A stretch of 64,000 bases of DNA, taken from NCBI RefSeq assembly GCF_031877795.1, contig NC_133971.1, positions 84,530,446 through 84,594,445 on the forward strand. The letters run 5' to 3'. The DNA is from Strix aluco. Its lineage: Eukaryota; Chordata; Aves; Strigiformes; Strigidae. Position numbers and translations under genes: made by a program. How positions within the stretch are numbered: position 1 is the stretch's first letter; each line of letters opens with the position of its first letter. The notes under the pieces were generated by a model. It was not told where the DNA came from and made no database searches. It saw only the letters and a list, made by a program, of their open reading frames with translations. Positions 58,347 through 64,000 of this stretch are shown piece by piece.

Positions 58347-60837
58347 GACTGGGGGATATCAAGTTGTAATAAATCTGGGTTTTCTGGGTAGTTCCCACAC
58401 TGTCTTCTCATGCTTTCACAAGACAAAGAACAGCTTCCAAAAGCCTCTGTACCAAACACTTGCACAGCCTGGGCTGGCAGATCGGGCTGTCTTTATAAAT
58501 GCACATCTGGAACACAGAGACATTGACCTCTTATTTAACCAGCAGCTTGCAGATGTGTCTGTTCATGAGTGAAAGAGAGAGCTGTGGAAACCGTCATGTA
58601 AGCTGCTTCCTGTATTTCAGCCTGTGGTGACAAATCATCCAAGCTGTACAGTGCTTCAGAAAGCCAGGGAGTATTTCACTGCTAAAAGTTTGAATTTTCT
58701 CTCTAATAAGATGGACACTGGTAGTTTTCTCATCCACCTGATGGATATTCTGAGTATCCATCTAAACAGCTATGAGGGATATTCTCAGAGGCCTTTCAGT
58801 GGGATGTGTAATGGATTTGAAGCATCTCCAGCCACTCATGCCTGTGGCTTATTTTGCTTATCATGCAAGGGGATTTTTGCTCTTTTGCAGATAGAGTTCA
58901 CTGAAAGTGAACCTTTTCTTGGAGGATACTGTGGGTGCTCCCTGACCGTACCCTGTCTTGTACTCTTGCTCACAGTGGGGAAGCTGAACTTAAGATATGA
59001 GTCCCCTGAGTGGGAGAACTGGAGCTGCCAAAGACATAAGGTTCCCACTTTCTTTTTTTTACAAGGCTTTTCACCACTTTCTACTTAAACATGAATGTAT
59101 TATTCTGATAATTTTTTTTTTTCAGTGAAGAAGTAAACAGAAAGGCTGCTGTCTGAATTAAACCTAAAATACCATGGAAAGGACATAAGAAAAAAGAAGA
59201 AACCTGTAACGACTGATTTGGTGGGCGGTATCTTTCCTTCATGTGGTGTAATGTTTTCAGCCCTGTGCAATGTGACTTCTCTATGAAAAGATGTTAACTC
59301 TTGGTTTCAATTTTTTTAACTTCCCTACCTATGGAGAACTCCCTCTGTGTTAAATATCTCTGTTCTTCAATGTCTCTTCTAAAAGTGTCTTAGGTGTATC
59401 CAAATGCAAATCAACTCTCCTGCATAGAATAATCTGGACTCTTAAGATTTTTTTTTTCTCAATACTTTGAAATCTGAAAAGGTTCTCAAAACTCAGTGAA
59501 ATGTTTTGAGTCTTTGTAATGTTTTTTGCTCTTCAGAAACAATCTTATGGTCCTGCACAAGGCCTGGAAAGACGTATTCAAAGACTTGGGTCTCCCACAG
59601 AATCTTTCCATGGCACTGATTGATGTACATTTGATTGATTCTTCAAATGTACATCTCCAAAGGGAAACACCAATAATTCCTTGCCTCATCAGGTTATTGT
59701 GGTGATAAATTACATTCATGTAGCTTTAGGAGGAATTGGATTCTATTCTGCCAAAAAATGGAAAAATACTTGATTTGATCTGGGGATTTTTTGTGGACTT
59801 GGCCATTCCTCCCCAATATCTTTTTTTTTATATTATTATTAATAATAACTTGTCCTGGAGATAGTCAGAGATTGACTTGCAGTCACTGTGGAGCCCTCTG
59901 TCGTTGCTTTAATGGTCATTACAAGCACAAGCAATTGCAGATAGGGAGTTCTTGAAGTGACTTGATCCAGCTATAAAAGGGAGGTTAGGCCTGTGGAGAT
60001 TAGGGTGGTTGTTCATAGTGTAAGTCCTTAAATAATTTCTGCCTCCTTCTTAAATTCAGGAGGAGAGAGTTAATTTTGATTCCATCACTTGGGCTTGCTC
60101 AGTAGGTTGGGCATGAATCAAGCTTAATGCCTGAGATAAGCCTAAGGGAGGGAGAGGGGAAAATTGTAATGGATTTATATCGAGAAATCTTTCCCACATG
60201 GGTAAGCAGTTCTAGCCTAAGAGTGATTTTTGTTCTGATGTTAAAGATCTACATGATGAGATAATCCGCAATAATGAATTCTTCCCAGTTTTTGTGCATG
60301 GACAAACCCCATTGACTGGGAAATGTTGCCAAACTTGTCTGCAGCATACAAAGCAATAACAAAGTTCTGTGAAAGGAAGATCATTTAATGAGTGACATCT
60401 GTCTCCTTCACTATATCTACCATCTCTGTGGCAGTAATTGCCTCGTTTATGTGAATAAAATGTTTGATTCTGACGTCTCATATATGAGTGACATCCTGCG
60501 TAGCATATGTTATAGATTAACATAGTGATTATGAAAGCTTTCAGCATCAACTTAAAGTACAGTAGCCATTCTGCTATATGAATATGGAACAAATTTGTTT
60601 AAAACAAGAAATCATTATGAAACTGTTCAGAGCTCTGTATGCGTATGTGTAAAAGCTATTTTCGTGTAAAAATCAAATGCATGAGAATGAAATGAGATCA
60701 CCATTGCTTGCAAGTCAACTCTTGCTTGCAAGGCAAGAGCACTCCCCTGGTAGCTGTGTGCCTTTGACTGTATCTCAGGGGTATAATGGCTTATTTCTAA
60801 GTAAGCTTGTTTATAGTAGGAGTTGTGGATTTAAAGG

Positions 60838-60860
60838 ACTTGTATGACTAACATACAAGT
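60838..60860 (+). repeat. Perfect 9-bp inverted repeat, 5-nt loop
   Basis: ACTTGTATG and CATACAAGT around ACTAA. It is short enough to be chance. Confidence 0.7.
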
Positions 60861-61039
60861 TGCAGCTATATGTGTGTTGTATGCTTGAAGTTTGCTCGTG
60901 AATAAAGGTATTCTGGAGATCTATACAACAGCCTACAGAGAAATTTTCTTTTTTGTGTGGCCAGAGGGGAGCATTTTCTGTAGTAATACTGTAAAACTGA
61001 GTGCATGTCTACTTAATTTCTGACTTCCATAAAAACTCT

Positions 61040-61613
61040 TGTTATGGTTTGAACCCAGCTGGCAGCCAAACACCACATAGCCACTCTCTCAGCCTCACCT
61101 CACCTGGGGGATGGGGGACAGAATTGGAGGGGTAAAGGTAGGGAGGCTCATAGGTTGAGGTAAAACCAGCTTAATAATTGTAATAAAATAAAACAAACAA
61201 TAATAGAAAGTGCAAACAGCTAATGCACAATGCGACTGCTCACCACCTGCCAGCAGATACCCAGCCCGTTCCCTGCTAACAATCCTGAAACACCAAGATC
61301 CTGCAATCATAATCCCAGAAGCGAGAGAGAACACCCTTCTTCCCAGCCAACCCTCCTTTATATACTGAGCATGACATGACATGATACGGAATATTTCACT
61401 GGCCAGTTTGGGTCCGGTGCTCTGGCTGTGCTCCCTCCCAGTTTCTTGTACACCTGCGCACAGGCAGGACATGGGGAGTTGGAAAGTCCTTGATCTCTTA
61501 GCAACAACTGTAAACATCAGTGTATTATCAGCATTCTCATACTGAATCCAAAGCACACAATCCAAAGCTACTAAAGAACAAAAATTAACCCTATCCCAGC
61601 TGAAACCAGGACA
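61040..61613 (-). mobile_element. Solo LTR of an avian endogenous retrovirus, 574 bp
   Basis: On the - strand it begins TGTCCTGGTTTCAGCTGGGA and ends with AACCATAACA. The promoter-proximal TATATAAAGG (- strand, about 61357-61365) and the beginning TGGGATAGGGTTAATTTT are hallmarks of a common bird LTR. The flanking 5-mers ACTCT (61035-61039) and ACTTC (61614-61618) agree only in part, so the duplication has decayed or the boundary is off by a base or two. Its first 30 bases resemble those of the LTR at 40961-41314, but the bodies differ. No internal viral sequence is present. Confidence 0.82.
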
Positions 61614-61618
61614 ACTTC

Positions 61619-64000
61619 TAAGACTTCCTTGTTGTATCTGCCCAATTCCTTTGTACCAGCACTTTCCATTCTCTGAGGCTTTCTCTTGGCTGTTCAGTGC
61701 AAATACAGCATTATTCATTGTTTCAGCTGGCCAAAAAGGCATGACTCTACACTGAATAGAAGCTGGCCTCATGAGAGTTAGCTTTTTTTCCTAATCCTTT
61801 CAGCACAAAAAGAGGTAATTCTTATTTTCTCTGGTCCAGTTTGACTACCCGCCAAAATTTCAAATTTCAGTCTGTGTTCTGTCCATTACATCATGCTTTT
61901 TACATGGGTTTTCTAAGCAATACTTGAGGGGAGAATAATGGTGGTGTCATTTAAATAGATGTTAAGCCTATTCTGTCCCTTAAGTGGTCTGGAGACCAGT
62001 GCTATGCAAGTGCTAACTTCTGCTCACAACCTCAGTCTGGGAGTGTGTATTCTCCCAGCAATGTCCATATGTGGTCGTGCTTTTGGTTGAGGGCTTCTTT
62101 GACAAGCTGGGACTTAACAGGGGATGTTTTCACCAAAATGACCACTACTACCTCTGAAATACCAGCCTTCACCAGAACAATCATGACAGTCTGTTCAGGA
62201 ATGGGATGCTCAATTCTACTTCCTACTATAGAAACACATCTCTCCCCCAGTATTTGGCAAATTTTAAAACTGTTAAGAATGATGTTTCAATGCATTCCTG
62301 CGGTACTATTGCTCTGAGTAATACTGCTAACCAGCAAGGATTAGACAACTGAATCATACCAGTGTTAGAAAATATAGACCCAAAAAGGGAAGGAATATTC
62401 TTCTTCCATCTTCTGCCCTGTACTCTAATTCTTGGCTGGTTTTTAGCTTACAGTGCAGTGTGTGCTAAATGATGGAAAGTGGATAATTTCTGTGAAGTCT
62501 CCTCTTTTCTTTTTTTTTTTTTTTTTTTTTCTCCTCTCTTTTCCAGTAGCCTTTGTTCTGTCAGTGAAAGCCAGGATATGCAGTTTCATAGGGGTCAAAA
62601 TTAGCTAAAGAGGTCTAGGTCAGGTGGAAATCATCTATATGGAAATAAACTACCAGAGGAATCCAAAATGGAGCACAACTTGTATGTCAGCAAGTTTGTC
62701 TGGAAAACACTTTGGCACTTGCCCGAAACAAGGAATTTTGGCAGTGGCAGAACTTCAGATAAAGGGAAGGAGAGAAATGGCAGAAGAATTTTTTTTTTAC
62801 GTGAAACTAGTTATGTAGAGGTGCCCATGATAACTTTATTACTTCCCTGTTGAGTTCCAGCACAGCCCCAGTGTATTAGGCTCTGTTCAAAAATAAACAG
62901 GAACTGCTAGCTTCAGGCTTCCCCAAAGCCTGACATGGGAAAATGGTCCCATCTCAGCATGATGAACAGGTTTGAATTCTCCCTTTGCCTCTTTTGATGA
63001 CCTCAAGTAAATGACATGTCCTGCTGGATCTTGGTCTTATTTGTTGTGTAATCACATATCCACAGGTGTGTGCCTCAAAGCAATTTTTCCAAATGACTTG
63101 CTTTTGGGATCCCTTTTATCTGGTGACCAGTAATTCTAGTCTGGATCTGAAAACTTCTGTCAAAACTATTACAGTTCTGTGGAGGGTTTAAATTTTAACA
63201 AGTCAGCATTTCCTAACAGGAAAAAAAGTACTTATTTGAGAGAGCTCCCAGCTGGTACTGCTCAGATCACAGTAGCTGGCATTTCTGTGAAACAAAAAAC
63301 AGACGGAAACTTTTAGGGCATTTCATCCTGCTCTTCTTGTTTCTAACCATCTGCCTTCATGAGGTGGGACTTTGAGAAACACTATATCTGGTAAGATAGG
63401 TAAGAAAATATGGAAGTTGACAGTATGGAGTGAGACAGTCCTAAGAAGATCCTTAAGTTTCATCTCCTTGATCTATAGCTAGTGAGTTTGCATCCTCCAC
63501 TTTAATGGCTTGACTGCAGTGATTCTCATGCAACCAAATCAGGAACAATTAAGATGTCACTTCCACTCTACTTGTTTTTTAGTTTTTCCCTTGCCCCTCC
63601 CCCTTTCTTTCCCCTTCTTTTGGCAAAGTCCTCCCTTTTTGCTTGTCCCCTTAAGGAGTCTACAGCCTGTAAATGTGACTTTTGTCCATGTATTAAAGAA
63701 CAAGGTGGAAGGTACTCTACATGTCCATGTCTCTGCTTCCCACTGAAAGGAAAAGAATGGAAGATGCTGTATTGATCAGACTGGGGAGAAGCTCTCAGAA
63801 AAGGGCATTGTTAGTATTTCTATATTACACTAAGTAAAGACTCAATTTACTCAGGACTTCTGACTCTACATGTTGCTAATTTTGGATTAGGCATGGCTCC
63901 TTGGTGCAATGGGAGTTGAGCAAAGGGCAGGGAAGTTTGGCTTTCCACTTTGGTCTCTGATTGAAGTTGTTTCCTAGAATAGAGTTGTTTCCTGGGAACC
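61619..64000. other. Intergenic to end of window, no gene seen
   Basis: Unique sequence with a T21 run at 62510-62530. No coding frame, RNA gene or repeat family is recognised. Confidence 0.55.
62510..62530 (+). repeat. T21 homopolymer in a pyrimidine tract
   Basis: Twenty-one T within a longer CT-rich stretch (about 62498-62545). Confidence 0.85.

Larger units (their letters stand above)
51730..61034. other. Intergenic, no gene supported
   Basis: About 9.3 kb of mostly unique AT-leaning sequence. It contains one pair of short diverged direct repeats near 58001 and 58277 and a small perfect hairpin at 60838-60860. No coding frame looks real. Confidence 0.55.

Noticed and set aside
1..64000. 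CRISPR arrays, operons, phage or bacterial systems
   Set aside because: The window is clearly vertebrate nuclear DNA with spliced genes, a LINE and LTRs; no regularly spaced repeats of CRISPR type were seen.
1..64000. tRNA, rRNA or snRNA genes
   Set aside because: I found no T-loop box (GGTTCGAATCC-like) paired with an A box, and no rRNA-like or U-snRNA-like conserved core. A covariance-model scan would be needed to exclude weak cases.

Overview
The window is vertebrate, and most likely bird, nuclear DNA. The signs are split genes with GT/AG introns, a 5'-truncated CR1 LINE ending in the 8-bp ATTCTGTG tail typical of bird and reptile CR1, and several LTRs of types I know from birds outside the chicken lineage (ends such as TGTCCTGGTTT... 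or ...AAACCACGACA). I cannot name the species. In chicken both genes recognised here are, to my recollection, on chromosome Z; that is memory and not visible in the sequence.

Positions 1-17618 (+ strand) hold the 3' half of a large PDZ-scaffold gene that I assign to PDZD2. Eight coding exons can be joined in one frame to a stop at 17616-17618, giving 1,595 codons plus stop. They encode one internal PDZ domain, a very large low-complexity exon of 3.6 kb, and two C-terminal PDZ domains, which correspond to the secreted part of the protein in mammals. A probable long 3' UTR follows, with poly(A) signals at 21368 and 21531 and an unusual 20-bp hairpin at 18419-18460.

Positions about 21.6-28.0 kb are gene-poor. 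They contain an LTR fragment (about 24951-25451) bracketed by two diverged 100-bp direct repeats exactly 600 bp apart.

Positions about 28.0-31.4 kb (- strand) hold a complete, tiny two-exon gene, PMAIP1 (NOXA), a BH3-only apoptosis activator of 54 codons. Neither exon stands out as an ORF. It has a likely 2.6-kb 3' UTR, a 294-bp intron with a 14-G run, and a CpG-island promoter with GC-box, CRE-like and kappaB-like matches. A 390-bp GC-rich minisatellite lies directly upstream. PDZD2 and PMAIP1 are tail to tail.

Positions 31.9-64 kb contain no gene that I can support. This stretch has a solo LTR with a perfect 5-bp target duplication (40961-41314), a decayed CR1 (about 49204-50570), a probable second LTR type (50961-51724), a third LTR (61040-61613), microsatellites and a degenerate minisatellite. 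Apart from the two genes there is no sign of an operon, CRISPR array, phage or other novel multi-gene system. The most interesting items are the NOXA BH3 substitutions and promoter, the UTR hairpin, the exonic CpG island of PDZD2 and the repeat-flanked LTR fragment.
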